A stretch of DNA of 64,000 nucleotides from Bacteroidales bacterium (GCA_015060325.1 SUYQ01000009.1:31775-95774), one strand, 5' to 3'. Counted from the stretch's first letter, positions 1 through 10,159 are shown. Program-made: numbers and translations. The notes: generated by a model from the letters alone, not told the origin.

Positions 1-1
1 A

Positions 2-1864
2 GGTGTGATTTTATTGATGTCCTTGCTCGCTTGTGAGAGGAAGGATGCTGACATCGTAGCTTCAGATGAGGACGTGAGTCTCGAAATAACCTTCTCTGTT
101 CCGGAAATAGCTGTCTCTACAAGAGGATTAGATGATCCCTGGGATGATGATTTGAGTGATTGGACAGCATGGGACAGGTTTACTGACGGTCGTGATCTCT
201 ATGAGATTACGATCCTTCTGATAGAGGAGGCAACCGGCGATCTGGTAGGATTCAGGGATATGTATGCGTCGTCTGCCTATACTGATGAATACAATGGCTT
301 CTGGGACGGTTCTGCCGTGATGGATAAGGATACCAAGTCGGGGAGATCTGCCAAGTTTTCGTTCCTGTATGACAAACCTCAGGGCGGAAGGACTATAGAA
401 AAGCTTCGTCGAGGTCATTACCAGATACTGGCAGTCAGCAATTATCGTCCCATATCGGCAGAGATTACAGGTGCAGGTGCGTACGGCGGTCTGAAAGGCG
501 CGATCGGTGCGTCTCTGATCATCGATACTCAGTTTACTGAACTTATTGAGAATATCGAGGATTCGTTCGATGGCGAGTATGGAATTCCTGATTTCAAGAA
601 TACCACGATGTACCGCGATCTCTGGACTTTCAACATAGTCACGGATGATAACAATCTCTGCCATCGTCAGCCCCAGCCTTTGACTGCCGTCAGCTATGTT
701 GAACTTACCCCTGGATTGAACAAATTAGATATTGGTCTGGAGAGGACATATGTCCGGGTAAGAATCGAGGTCGAGAACAATTCCGGTCAGGAGACACTTA
801 CTGTCAATGATTTTGATTTCTGCGACTGGTTTACGCAGAGGGCGGTCTATCTGTTCAATGACCCGACAGACAATTCACGAAACTATGAGGTGCGTTCCAA
901 GGATGCTTTTGGCAATCCGGGATTGAATACCCACAAGAAGTCACCTGTGCTTAAGGCTGAAAGCGGATGGAACGCTTCGCAGGACAACGCAATTGTGAAT
1001 TTTGCTGCTCCGGTAGAAATTCCTGCTGGCGAAAGCCGTGTGATTTTTGACGGATATGTGTTCGGAAGCAAGCTGGGTGCGACTGATCCGTCCTATGAGA
1101 AGAACGATTCCACATACAAGTACCATCTGGATGTGGAGTTCAAGAATGTCTCGAATTATAATAACGGTTATTATATGGAGACTACGACCCCTCTTACTTC
1201 ACTAGAAGATTTCAGAGATTACTATGCCGGAGGAGGACATTTTTTCGTAATACAAAGCCAGCATGCAGACAGGGGCAGACGTTTCCTGACGACCGATGCG
1301 CTGTCGTCTACAACACTTTCTGCCATGACCCTTGATGATGTGCTTACTGCATTGGAGGGCGTGGAGCCTTATAAATATGTATTTGAATTGGAACCGACCG
1401 GTACTGATGATACATATTACATAAAGACATTGGGAAGTACTCCATATTGGTTCGGAGCCTTGAAATATGGAGAGATGCCATCGCTTAACAACATATCCGG
1501 AGCAGACTATGTAATGCTGGAAAACACCAATAATGGAGTCCGGGGGCTTGTGCTGGCCAATAGCGGATACTATTTGAATTCAATGAATGATACCGGCGGT
1601 GCATGGAACGGAATAGATTTGGGTTCTCAGTTCCAGATGTATCCGGTAAGCGGTAAAGGGGTGGGAACCCCTCATCTGAGTTCGAATATTGACCTGATGC
1701 TCATAGATCCTGTTACGGCGGCGGTGTATCCGGTGCAGAATATCAAGAGAAATGATTTCATCAATGTATTGGTTTCTGTTGCATATAATGATATGGACAG
1801 CAGCTTTGATATTACTGCCGTTACCGGATGGACTGACAGGGATGAGCAAGTGGAATTTCATTAA
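2..1864 (+). CDS. Fimbria-like surface lipoprotein (Mfa/FimB-type), 5' end cut by window
   Basis: The reading frame is open to the left edge, and the GTG at 5 is probably not the real start: the visible N-terminus (ILLMSLLAC) is the end of a lipoprotein signal peptide without its basic residues. Cys10 of the track translation would be the lipidated residue of the lipobox LLAC. About 20 residues later the EIAVSTRG segment resembles the STRG motif common at the start of mature Bacteroidales fimbrillin and Mfa/FimB-like proteins. The rest (about 600 residues) is acidic and aromatic, with no enzymatic motif. The next gene starts 12 bases downstream and is also a lipoprotein, so the two likely form a fimbrial or surface-protein operon. 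The subfamily (major, anchor or accessory subunit) cannot be decided by eye. Confidence 0.6.
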   Translation, partial: GVILLMSLLACERKDADIVASDEDVSLEITFSVPEIAVSTRGLDDPWDDDLSDWTAWDRFTDGRDLYEITILLIEEATGDLVGFRDMYASSAYTDEYNGFWDGSAVMDKDTKSGRSAKFSFLYDKPQGGRTIEKLRRGHYQILAVSNYRPISAEITGAGAYGGLKGAIGASLIIDTQFTELIENIEDSFDGEYGIPDFKNTTMYRDLWTFNIVTDDNNLCHRQPQPLTAVSYVELTPGLNKLDIGLERTYVRVRIEVENNSGQETLTVNDFDFCDWFTQRAVYLFNDPTDNSRNYEVRSKDAFGNPGLNTHKKSPVLKAESGWNASQDNAIVNFAAPVEIPAGESRVIFDGYVFGSKLGATDPSYEKNDSTYKYHLDVEFKNVSNYNNGYYMETTTPLTSLEDFRDYYAGGGHFFVIQSQHADRGRRFLTTDALSSTTLSAMTLDDVLTALEGVEPYKYVFELEPTGTDDTYYIKTLGSTPYWFGALKYGEMPSLNNISGADYVMLENTNNGVRGLVLANSGYYLNSMNDTGGAWNGIDLGSQFQMYPVSGKGVGTPHLSSNIDLMLIDPVTAAVYPVQNIKRNDFINVLVSVAYNDMDSSFDITAVTGWTDRDEQVEFH

Positions 1865-1876
1865 AATCGAGAAGGA

Positions 1877-4800
1877 ATGACCAGATTTTTTCATATAGCA
1901 GCTTTGTTTTTGGTGTTTCTGAACGTTTCCTGTGTCCGTGAAGAACTGCAGGAGAAGCCGGAGTTCATCAGCGATGAGGAGACTCTCGCTCTTATAGAGT
2001 TCACTCATTCGGATTTTGAGGAGATCAATATCTCTACAAAGGCAACTCTGGGGCTTGTTCCGGAGTCGCGCGTACAGAATATGTTCGTCTGCATATTCGT
2101 AGGTGACAAACGAGTGTATGCCCATTATTTTGATTCTGCCAACAAACTGGATGATAAAGATCAGGTCCTGGCATCCAATGATAATACATGGTGTGTTGCC
2201 AATCGTTCTTCCAATGACCCTTCAGCACAGGAGACCACCGGTCACATCATGATAAAGTCACCTGCATTTTCTGGTGGAACCATCTATCTGATTACCAATA
2301 TTGATGCTGACATGGTGAACATTTCTCCGGAAAAGCTCAATACTGTCCGTGTCAGGAGCGATCTGGATGATCTTACAGCCTCGTTGAATCAGGAGATCAC
2401 ATCACGAAACGGCTATTTCCCGATGTCATATAAGACGGATATTGATATAGCTGCTGACGGAACAGTGACATTAGGCAGTCAGATAAGCCTTCAAAGAATG
2501 GATTCCAAGGTTATGGTGAACATCCGCGTGGCGACTGACAACGAACTTGAGACTACTGAAGACGGGGTGATCACCAAGCAGACCCTGAAGGAATTCATTC
2601 CGGAGTCCTGGAGAGTAGTGAACCTGCCGAGAGGAGCATATGTGTTTGGAAAGGATGAAGATTTTGATGAGAGCGGCTATTTCAGTACGGAACCTGTGGT
2701 GTTTGAGACAAAAGGAACTCAAAGTTTCATGTATGAGGACAGTAAGGGAGTATCCCATGTGGTGGAAAGCCCTGTCAACGGTTTCTCCCTCTATATGCTT
2801 GAAAACAGGGAAGACGCAAAGGCCTCAACAGGAGGCGATTACCACTTGAGGGACAAGCGCGTGAAGGATGCGGACGGCGAGTATACAAAGACGGGTGACA
2901 AATGGGTATATGCTCCGGAGGATGCGACTTATCTCGAGATCAAAGGTGAAGTCATAATGACTGTGGACGTGTCTTCAGAGGCAAAGCAACAGCAGCTTTC
3001 TGCAGCAGTGACGTATTATATCCATCTTGGAGACTTCATCCATTCCGAAACAGGAGGGGTAGATGCTAAAGACAATTATGATGTTGACAGGAATACCATC
3101 TACAACTATACTATTACGATCAAGGGTGTAAGTGAGATCGAGACTGAGGTAACGACATCAAATATCCCTGGAGTAGGACCGAACGATCCGGGCTTTCAGG
3201 AAAATGAAACCGGAGCTACCGGACAGGTCTATATTGCGAAAGAGTCGATTTATACTTTTGATGCGCATTATGGGCAAAGAGTATTCTGTTTCGATGCTGC
3301 GGCTATAGATGCCGATAATGTGACATGGTATGTCAAGACTCCGTTCGGTAAGGAAGGTGTTCCGGAGAAGGTCGGTGATGTGGAGGTGCCTGCCGGTATG
3401 GACTATGGGTGGGTACATTTCCTTTTGAATGCAGTTCAGGCGGACGGAACATATTCTCAGAAGAATTTCCCATGGCCGGGAGATCCTGATGATGGAGAAA
3501 AGTATGACTACTATAAGGATGCTTACGGTATATCTGAAGATGACCTGATGGATGTTGTTGAATTCACTCAGTTCATCAAGGACGAAAAGAGGCAATTTGA
3601 CAGAAATCATGATGACAATCCCAACAATGATGGCGAGGCCAGCAAGTTCCTGAAGGAATACGATGACGCATGGAGAGTATGGTATAACAACAACAACGGA
3701 ACTTCATATTCTGAAAGTGAGGCTAAGGCAATGACTTATGATGCAGCCGGGAAGGAGTATCCTTGGTGGAGATACAGGATGTATATGACTGTTTTTGTGG
3801 ATGAGTACTACTATGAAAAAGACCCTATATCCGGAGAGGTGCGAGAGGGACTTTGGAAGGAATTCGTCAACCAGCCTAATCGTCTGATGCATATCCTGTG
3901 CGACAATATGAAGAGTTTCGATAAGGAAAGCTCGGCCACAGGTTCTGTCATCACTCTGCGTCAGAGGTCCATCCAGACTCCATATAACCTGTCCAATGCG
4001 ACAACTGCATGGGGATGCGAGGTGGTTGATGAGTTCAAGGACAGTTACTTGTGGTATTATAATGAAAATGAGACAAAGTCGAATCCGGGAGTGTCAGGTT
4101 TGAGCGCAAAGGGCAATACTTCTGAAACCAACGGACTATATAATACCATCAAGCTCTTGAACATCGATCTTGGTTCATCTGTGCAGTGGAACACTTTTGT
4201 GGATTACAATCGAGAGAATGATTATGTCCCTGCCGATTATGATTATGCTATTTTCTTCATGCGTCCAGGCTATGTATCGCTCCTCTATTCGATACTGCAG
4301 CGAAACAGGGACAATAATGGAAATGGCTATATAGATCCGGACGAAATCAGATGGTATCAGGCTGCAGTTGAGCAGGTTTTCGGATTGTATCTCGGCGGAC
4401 TGGGACTCAGTGATGAGGCACAGCTGTATCCTTCCCAAGTGGCCGCATTCCCGGCGGATGCTACTTTCCCGGCCGGTCACAGATTTGCCGGTATGTTCAA
4501 ATGGCAGCTGAAGGTGGTCTCAAGTACATGCAGGACTTCGCTGTCCTCTACCATGCCTATAACCGTATGGGCGGAGGAGGGTGTTTCGATCAGTACCTAT
4601 AAGAGGTCGTTTGATTGGGGAATAGGTGACCAGTCTCCTTATTCTGTAAGATGCGCCCGAAATCTCGGCATGCCTGCTCCTACCGTGGGTAACATAGGAA
4701 ATGCCGATGAAAACAATCCAGAAACTTTGGTCAAGATGGTCGCGTCGGGTTCTGATTATAAGTTCGATCTGAGAAATATCAATGCGAAGTCGCTGAGATT

Positions 4801-5215
4801 CTATACTACCAGAGAACTGGAACCAGGCGACGAATATTCTGAAATGTCAAGGCTTTCCAGCGGATTCATAACCGGTGAGAAGGTGGATTATTCTGATGGA
4901 TATGCTTCGTTGAAGACTTTACTGGAGAGTGGTGGGTCGCCTTGCCCTGAAGGTTGGAGGACTCCAAATCTGCGTGAAGGCGGTCTGATGTATCTGTATT
5001 GTACAAGTTCCAACTGGTGGGACGGGGATACCAATAATGCTGATAATAACGGCTTGACATTGGTCAGTACATATAACTCTCTCGGAGGATATGGTAATGG
5101 AAAGAAGGGCGCCAAGAATACGTGGTACCTGGGATATGACTTCGCTTCCCTTCAGCCTGACGGAACTGATCTGAATGTCCGCTGTGTGAAGGATGATGAT
5201 CCTGCTACATGGTAG
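1877..5215 (+). CDS. Large DUF4906/fimbrial-tip-like lipoprotein with FISUMP-like C-terminus
   Basis: This 1112-residue protein starts with a lipoprotein signal peptide (MTRFFHIAALFLVF then LNVSC, lipidated Cys at about 19), so it should sit at the outer membrane or on the cell surface. An N-terminal STKA motif at about residue 54 and beta-rich sequence resemble Bacteroidales DUF4906/Mfa-like fimbrial proteins. The last 80 residues (GGSPCPEGWRTPNLREG ... LNVRCVKDD) have the layout of FISUMP-type domains found at the ends of fimbrial tip subunits. It follows the preceding lipoprotein by 12 bases and is probably co-transcribed. Inference: tip or adhesin component of the same appendage. The family call is by motif only; secretion and lipidation are the secure part. 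Confidence 0.6.
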   Translation: MTRFFHIAALFLVFLNVSCVREELQEKPEFISDEETLALIEFTHSDFEEINISTKATLGLVPESRVQNMFVCIFVGDKRVYAHYFDSANKLDDKDQVLASNDNTWCVANRSSNDPSAQETTGHIMIKSPAFSGGTIYLITNIDADMVNISPEKLNTVRVRSDLDDLTASLNQEITSRNGYFPMSYKTDIDIAADGTVTLGSQISLQRMDSKVMVNIRVATDNELETTEDGVITKQTLKEFIPESWRVVNLPRGAYVFGKDEDFDESGYFSTEPVVFETKGTQSFMYEDSKGVSHVVESPVNGFSLYMLENREDAKASTGGDYHLRDKRVKDADGEYTKTGDKWVYAPEDATYLEIKGEVIMTVDVSSEAKQQQLSAAVTYYIHLGDFIHSETGGVDAKDNYDVDRNTIYNYTITIKGVSEIETEVTTSNIPGVGPNDPGFQENETGATGQVYIAKESIYTFDAHYGQRVFCFDAAAIDADNVTWYVKTPFGKEGVPEKVGDVEVPAGMDYGWVHFLLNAVQADGTYSQKNFPWPGDPDDGEKYDYYKDAYGISEDDLMDVVEFTQFIKDEKRQFDRNHDDNPNNDGEASKFLKEYDDAWRVWYNNNNGTSYSESEAKAMTYDAAGKEYPWWRYRMYMTVFVDEYYYEKDPISGEVREGLWKEFVNQPNRLMHILCDNMKSFDKESSATGSVITLRQRSIQTPYNLSNATTAWGCEVVDEFKDSYLWYYNENETKSNPGVSGLSAKGNTSETNGLYNTIKLLNIDLGSSVQWNTFVDYNRENDYVPADYDYAIFFMRPGYVSLLYSILQRNRDNNGNGYIDPDEIRWYQAAVEQVFGLYLGGLGLSDEAQLYPSQVAAFPADATFPAGHRFAGMFKWQLKVVSSTCRTSLSSTMPITVWAEEGVSISTYKRSFDWGIGDQSPYSVRCARNLGMPAPTVGNIGNADENNPETLVKMVASGSDYKFDLRNINAKSLRFYTTRELEPGDEYSEMSRLSSGFITGEKVDYSDGYASLKTLLESGGSPCPEGWRTPNLREGGLMYLYCTSSNWWDGDTNNADNNGLTLVSTYNSLGGYGNGKKGAKNTWYLGYDFASLQPDGTDLNVRCVKDDDPATW

Positions 5216-5233
5216 GGTTTCCCTTTTGGTCAA

Positions 5234-6247
5234 TTACCAGAGGCGGCAGGCCCTGATCAGCCTGTGGGCGTTTTCGTAGTAGTTTTCCGAGCCCGGAATC
5301 AGCGAATTTACGCGGACCAGATGCGAGGCGTGGATGAATTCTCCGCCTCCCAGGTAGATGCCTACATGGGTGATCCTTCCGGTCTCGGTGTTGCCGAAGA
5401 AGATCAGGTCTCCGCGGCCTAGGTTCCTTATTGCTGTCCTGGCCTTTTCTGCATCATATGATTCCTTTACCTGTGCTTCCGTAACACCCTCTGTGTCTTT
5501 GCGGGGAACTTCGATCTCTTTGCCGCATTTTATCTGCTGGGATGCGTTCCTTGGCAGCATTATGTCGTTCATCAGGAAACAGATGCGCACCAGGCCGCTG
5601 CAGTCCACTCCATTCGAAGACATGCCTCCCCACAGATATGGCACTCCCTGAAGGGCGTATGCGGCGCGGATCACAGCTTCCATCTTCTCTGCACTCACCA
5701 GACCTTCTGCAGTGTCTCCCATGCGGATGTCAGTGCGCTCTCCCAGCAGCCTTACATTCTCCTTGAGCACCCATCCTCTTCTTCCTGAAGGCAGCATCAC
5801 CTCCACCCATCTTCCGTGTTTTCCTGATGGGCTTGGACTGCCTTTCACCTTCGGAGCCACCCTCATCACGTCACCGCCGACCAGATCGCAGATGATGTCC
5901 GGGTTGCTGTTTGTCGGAGTGGTGTAGACGTGGCCATGCTGGGCCGTGAAGATGTACTTTGGAGTTTCCTCGTACTCTTTGATCTGCTCCGGAGTCATCT
6001 CGACCAGTGTCTTTTCCGTAGTCCAGGCCTTGTATGGCTGAGGAGAAACTATTTCCCTCCAGTATCCGTCTTCTGAGACGATTTCCACTATGGTTCCCAT
6101 CAGTTCCTGGGTCTCCAGGGCCGATTCATAGTCCGGCTGGAGCCTCATGTAACATGTTGAGGTTTCAACTACTGCCATTCGTTTTTCCTGTGCTCCGGCT
6201 GTAAGGGCGAAGATTGCCGCAGCAAGCGAAATAAGTATCTTTTTCAT
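5234..6247 (-). CDS. NlpC/P60 cysteine peptidase with SH3-like domains
   Basis: The ORF track begins at 6286, but the ATG at 6247 (MKKILISLAAAIFALTAGAQ) gives a clean signal peptide, so 337 residues are annotated. SH3-like segments (about 20-190) precede a C-terminal NlpC/P60 domain with the nucleophile in GVDCSGLV, the catalytic His in ITHVGIYLGGG and a following EFIHAS segment. Such secreted enzymes cleave gamma-D-glutamyl-diamino acid or related bonds in peptidoglycan stem peptides (YkfC-like). The gene points away from the radical SAM gene. Its -7 element CAAAAGTA, read on the minus strand as TACTTTTG, lies about 48 bases upstream. It is tail-to-tail with the fimbrial operon, with only 18 bases between stops. 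Confidence 0.85.
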   Translation of the reverse strand: MKKILISLAAAIFALTAGAQEKRMAVVETSTCYMRLQPDYESALETQELMGTIVEIVSEDGYWREIVSPQPYKAWTTEKTLVEMTPEQIKEYEETPKYIFTAQHGHVYTTPTNSNPDIICDLVGGDVMRVAPKVKGSPSPSGKHGRWVEVMLPSGRRGWVLKENVRLLGERTDIRMGDTAEGLVSAEKMEAVIRAAYALQGVPYLWGGMSSNGVDCSGLVRICFLMNDIMLPRNASQQIKCGKEIEVPRKDTEGVTEAQVKESYDAEKARTAIRNLGRGDLIFFGNTETGRITHVGIYLGGGEFIHASHLVRVNSLIPGSENYYENAHRLIRACRLW

Positions 6248-6294
6248 ATCTGTAGCTTTTAACAGTTTTGTGCAGAATGCAGCCATGCCATCTG

Positions 6295-6302
6295 CAAAAG
6301 TA
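6295..6302 (-). promoter_or_regulatory. Promoter -7 element (TACTTTTG) of the NlpC/P60 gene
   Basis: Read on the minus strand, this is a perfect match to the Bacteroidota -7 consensus TAnnTTTG. It lies about 48 bases before the chosen ATG at 6247 and supports that start. Confidence 0.6.
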
Positions 6303-6316
6303 TAAAATTTAATGAC

Positions 6317-6324
6317 TACTTTTG
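6317..6324 (+). promoter_or_regulatory. Promoter -7 element (TACTTTTG) of the radical SAM gene
   Basis: This is a perfect TAnnTTTG match ending 6 bases before the ATG at 6331. Transcription should start at or next to the A of the start codon, which predicts a leaderless mRNA. It is 14 bases from the divergent minus-strand element. Confidence 0.6.
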
Positions 6325-6330
6325 CACTCT

Positions 6331-7338
6331 ATGTCAGATGGATTTGAAAAATACGGTTTTCCGGATGGAAAACGATACAACTCGTTTGTCGGCTATTTCA
6401 AGCGCAGGTATGGCGAGCGTCTGCAGAAGATCGTTCTGGACGCCGGGTTTACATGTCCCAACCGTGACGGAACGGTTGGGCGCGGCGGCTGCACCTACTG
6501 TGACAATGCCGCATTCCATCCGTCCTACAGCACTGCAGGCAAAAGCCTGCATCAGCAGCTGGACGAGGGCATAGAGTTTCATAAGGTTCGCTATCGTACC
6601 ACTGAGCACTATCTTGCTTATTTTCAGTCGTTTTCCAATACTTATGCTCCTCTTGAGCGGCTTCGTCATCTGTATGAGGAGGCTCTTTCGCATCCTTCGG
6701 TTGTCGGTCTTGTCATAGGTACGCGTCCGGACTGTGTGGATGAGGAGAAGCTGGACTATCTTTCTGATCTGGCGCACGGGAGGGTGCTGGGCGGCTGGTC
6801 ACGCTCGCTGGCTGGGGAGCCGTCGCGGACTGCTCCGGTCATCGTCGTGGAGTACGGCATAGAGTCGTGCTACGACACGACTCTGCAGCGCATCAACCGC
6901 GGTCATGATTTTGCCACGGCACGACGTGCCGTGGCGATGACCGCGGCGCGGGGCCTGGATGTCGGGGCGCATTTCATTCTCGGTCTGCCTGGCGAGACGC
7001 GACAGATGATGCTGGATTCGTGTGCGCTTATCAATGAACTCCCGTTGAGGTCGGTCAAGTTCCACCAGCTGCAGATCGTCAAGGGTACACGGATGGAGCA
7101 GGAATATGCCGCGGCTCCTCAGGATTTCGAGCGTTTCACTCTTGACGAGTACCTGGACCTGTTTGCCGATATGCTGGAGCTTCTGCGCCCCGACCTCAGC
7201 ATCGAGCGCTTCGTCGGCGAAGTCCCGCCGCGTTTCGTCAATGAGACCCCGTGGGGCCTCATCCGAAACGTCGAGCTCCTTCGCCTCCTCGACCAGCGCC
7301 TCGAGGCCCGCCAGACCTGGCAGGGCCGCCTGCTCTAG
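6331..7338 (+). CDS. TIGR01212 family radical SAM protein (YhcC-like)
   Basis: This 335-residue protein carries the radical SAM cluster in the pattern CPNRDGTVGRGGCTYCDN, with the extended Cys spacing typical of the YhcC/TIGR01212 family, near residue 30-45. VGLVIGTRPDCV, VVEYGIESC and GAHFILGLPGE are further family blocks. The molecular function is not established; family members are 4Fe-4S, SAM-dependent enzymes. The track start at 6322 is a TTG inside the promoter, so the ATG at 6331 (MSDGFEKYGFPDG) was chosen. No Shine-Dalgarno-like leader is possible if the TAnnTTTG element at 6317 is used. Confidence 0.88.
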   Translation: MSDGFEKYGFPDGKRYNSFVGYFKRRYGERLQKIVLDAGFTCPNRDGTVGRGGCTYCDNAAFHPSYSTAGKSLHQQLDEGIEFHKVRYRTTEHYLAYFQSFSNTYAPLERLRHLYEEALSHPSVVGLVIGTRPDCVDEEKLDYLSDLAHGRVLGGWSRSLAGEPSRTAPVIVVEYGIESCYDTTLQRINRGHDFATARRAVAMTAARGLDVGAHFILGLPGETRQMMLDSCALINELPLRSVKFHQLQIVKGTRMEQEYAAAPQDFERFTLDEYLDLFADMLELLRPDLSIERFVGEVPPRFVNETPWGLIRNVELLRLLDQRLEARQTWQGRLL

Positions 7339-7386
7339 ATTTTTCATGGTCATGTAAACCCTTGCCTGTCAATTAGATGCCTACCA

Positions 7387-7765
7387 ACACGGTGGGTCTT
7401 TTTGACCCACCGTGTCAGGTGCTATGTTGCTGAGCGTGAGGCTGTCACCGTGTCCGGTGCTATGTTGCTGAGCGTGAGATTGTTACGTGACTATGTCCGC
7501 AGGGCGGCGGGGTGCCTTCGTGGTCTTTTCTATCTGTTGCGAATTACTTTTATTTGGATAAGTTGGCGTTTCGCCAGCTGCGGTGCATATAAGTCATTGT
7601 GTATCTCTTTAGCAAAACCCTTGGGACAGGCGATCGTGCTCTGGTGCGTTCTGTGGCATGTTGCGATTCCTACTGGTGCCTGCTTCTGCACCCTTGGGAG
7701 TTTGAATCTGCATTTTGTGCGCTGTGTGCCACATTGGTCCTCCCAAAGGTTTTGCTGTCATTTCA
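7387..7765 (+). repeat. Long intergenic repeat element, copy 1 (partner at 10426-10769)
   Basis: It begins with an 11-bp inverted repeat (ACACGGTGGGT/ACCCACCGTGT, 7387-7415) and ends with a second one (CCCTTGGGAG at 7691, CTCCCAAAGG at 7740). The last 145 or so bases are nearly identical to 10624-10769, with about seven differences; the middle is more diverged. An internal block GGTGCTATGTTGCTGAGC is itself duplicated (about 7417 and 7456). The track ORF 7402-7794 is broken by a stop in copy 2, so the element is treated as non-coding. This explains most of the 663-base gap between the radical SAM and kinase genes; the rest is repeat 7904-7965. Confidence 0.7.
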
Positions 7766-7903
7766 TACAGAAATACCTCCATTTTGTACAATAATGGTTG
7801 CCGGTTTGTTTGTCAGTCAATAAAATATTACCTTTGGGCTGCAATTCAATATAGGTAATGATATATCTGTTTACATTGATTGTCATTCGGTTCTGCACTC
7901 CTT

Positions 7904-7965
7904 GTCATCCTGAGCGTAGCGAAGGATCTTTATTGTAAAGATGCTTCACTTTGTTCAGCATGACA
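7904..7965. repeat. Pair of GTCAT...ATCT palindromic repeats, inverted
   Basis: The first unit on the plus strand has ends GTCAT and ATCTT and stem CCT/AGG around the core GAGCGTAGCGA. It is followed by a minus-strand unit with stem GCT/AGC around GAACAAAGTGA. The two make a head-to-head pair like a bacterial interspersed mosaic element, just upstream of the kinase gene. Confidence 0.7.
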
Positions 7966-8031
7966 GTTAACAGACCATATCGGCATTTATTGTAAACTAA
8001 TATGTCATCCTATATTCAAACCGAAATCATT

Positions 8032-9749
8032 ATGCAACTGAAAAACGGCGCTGTCCTCGAAGGCGGCAAGTACAGGATAGAGAAGCTGCTCGGTCAGGGC
8101 GGCTTCGGAATAACCTATCTGGCCATCCAGTCCGGCCTTAACCGCAAGGTGGCGATCAAGGAGTTTTTTATGAAGGATCTTTGCAATCGTGATGATGAAA
8201 CTTCTCACGTGAGTGTCCCGTCCTTGGGTAGCCAGGAACTTGTCAGCAGGTTCAAGGATAAGTTCCTTAAGGAAGCTGCTACGATTGCTGCAATGGAGAA
8301 TGAACATATAGTACGCATATACGATATCTTCGAGGAGAACGGAACCGCATACTATGTTATGGAGTACCTGGGCGAGGATAATCTTCAGTCCAGGATTCCA
8401 GCCTCGGGCATGCCTTACCAGGAAGCTGTAGGTTATATAAGACAAATTGCAGCAGCTTTGGGCTAATCCACTCTCAGAACATACTGCATCTTGACATCAA
8501 GCCTTCAAATGTACTTTTCCGTAAAGGAACCGATGCAGTGCTGATTGATTTCGGTGTCTCGAAACACTATGACGGTGAAGGAGGCAGCCAGACCAGCTCG
8601 ACCCCAGTGGGCTTGAGCCGTGGCTATGCTCCGTTGGAGCAGAACAAGGCCGGCGGCGTATCGCAGTTCACTCCGTCTACCGATATCTATGCACTGGGTG
8701 CGACTTTTTACAAATTAGTGACCGGCCAGACTCCTCCTGAGGCAGACGAGGTCAATGAGAACGGCCTTCCGGCATTCCCTTCATCTGTTCCTTTCCCAAT
8801 AGCTTCTGTGATAGAGAAAGCCATGGAGCCGAAACGCAAAGACCGCCCTCAGAGTATAGATGAGTTCCTTGCTATTCTGGATTCGGCTTTGAAGAACATT
8901 GTGCAGACTCAAAATGATGAACCTGTAGACCCCGACCCGATTATGATTCAGCCGGAAGATCTTGATCCGGAGCCGGTTGCCGATCCATCTGACGATAAGA
9001 CCACTTTCGGAAATGACATAGTCCATGACCCCGCTAAGCCGTCTCGTCCGGCATCAAAGTCATCTTCTCAGACTCCCCAATCTTCTCCGAAGAAGAAATC
9101 GAGCAAATGGCTGTGGTGGTTTTTGGGTATAATATCCGTATTGTTTTTAATAGACTTGTGTGCAGATTCCGATAATGAAGAGGAATCTGTATCTGAACCG
9201 ACCGGTTACTATATTGAACATGGATTTGTCGATCTAGGTCTTCCATCCGGCTTGAAATGGGCAACCTGCAACGTAGGTGCTTCGAGTCCGGAAGAATACG
9301 GTGTTTACTTTGCTTGGGGCGATACTACAACCAATAAGGAATATAATTCTGACGAATGTACGTCATGGAATAAATCATGGGGTGACATCGGAGGAGACTC
9401 CAGCCGTGACGCAGCGACCGCCAGGTGGGGCGACGGCTGGCGTATGCCGACGGAAACAGAATTTCAGGAACTGCTTGATAACTGTACCTGGGAATGGATA
9501 ACTCTGAATGGTAATAACGGTTGCAAGGTCACCGGTCCCAACGGCAACAGCATCTTCCTCCCGGCTGCGGGCTGGCGCCACGGTGCTGATGAGCGCAATG
9601 TTGGTTCGAGCGGCCTCTACTGGAGCTCTACGCCTTACGAGAGCAGTACCGGCATCGCGTGCAGCCTCTACTGCCTCGAGGACCGCCACTTCGTGAAGAC
9701 TGCCCACCGTTACGACGGGCGCAGTGTCCGCCCTGTCCTAGAAGATTAG
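8032..9749 (+). pseudogene. Ser/Thr protein kinase with TM segment and FISUMP domain, frameshifted
   Basis: Two adjacent ORFs form one kinase. The first holds the glycine loop GQGGFG and VAIKEFF and stops at 8466. The second frame continues with IHSQNILHLDIKPSN (catalytic loop), LIDFGVSK (DFG) and a PknB-like C-lobe. Restoring one base in GGCTA-ATCCAC would join them as LGYIHSQN, so a single-base deletion near 8463-8468 is likely. After the kinase come an acidic/Pro-Ser linker, a membrane helix (WLWWFLGIISVLFLIDL) and a C-terminal FISUMP-type domain (FVDLGLPSGLKWATCNVGA ... SVRPVLED), probably outside the membrane. The start at 8032 was preferred to 8002 because the kinase fold begins right after it. 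It may be a true pseudogene or an assembly error. Confidence 0.8.
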
Positions 9750-9799
9750 AAACAGGCGGGAGCCTGTTCATTGATTTATTTGATTCATTTGATTTATTT

Positions 9800-9824
9800 A
9801 CGTGCTGCATTTAAGGCAGCACGT
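9800..9824 (+). terminator. Intrinsic terminator after the kinase gene
   Basis: The 9-bp inverted repeat ACGTGCTGC/GCAGCACGT has a 7-base loop and is followed by TTTTGTT. It lies 50 bases after the kinase stop. Confidence 0.7.
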
Positions 9825-10159
9825 TTTGTTGAATACAATCGTGTCTGTGCAGCGGGTTGACAATATTTATGTGAAGATCCTTCGCTGGCGCTCAGGATGA
9901 CAGAGATGCGCTCAGGATGACAGTGTGTCATTCTGTATGACCTTTGGATGCTCCGTATTACATGTTATTCGAGATGCTCTAGTTGTCATGTTGAGCGGAG
10001 CGAAACATCTTTCGCACTATTCCGCCTCACTGTTATTTCTCTCGCTTTGCTCAAGCGACTTTGTCGATTTCGATCGAGCGTTCCACTGTCATTTCGACCG
10101 AGCGCGCCCCATTGTCATGTTGAGCGAAGCGAAACATCTTTCACACCATTCCGCCCACT

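Noticed and set aside
6247-6286. Upstream start for the NlpC/P60 protein
   Set aside because: It would put 13 residues before a perfect signal peptide; the ATG at 6247 fits export.
7402-7794. 130-residue ORF in the gap after the radical SAM gene
   Set aside because: The homologous stretch in the second repeat copy is interrupted by a stop in this frame, the protein has no recognisable features, and the region is better explained as a repeat.
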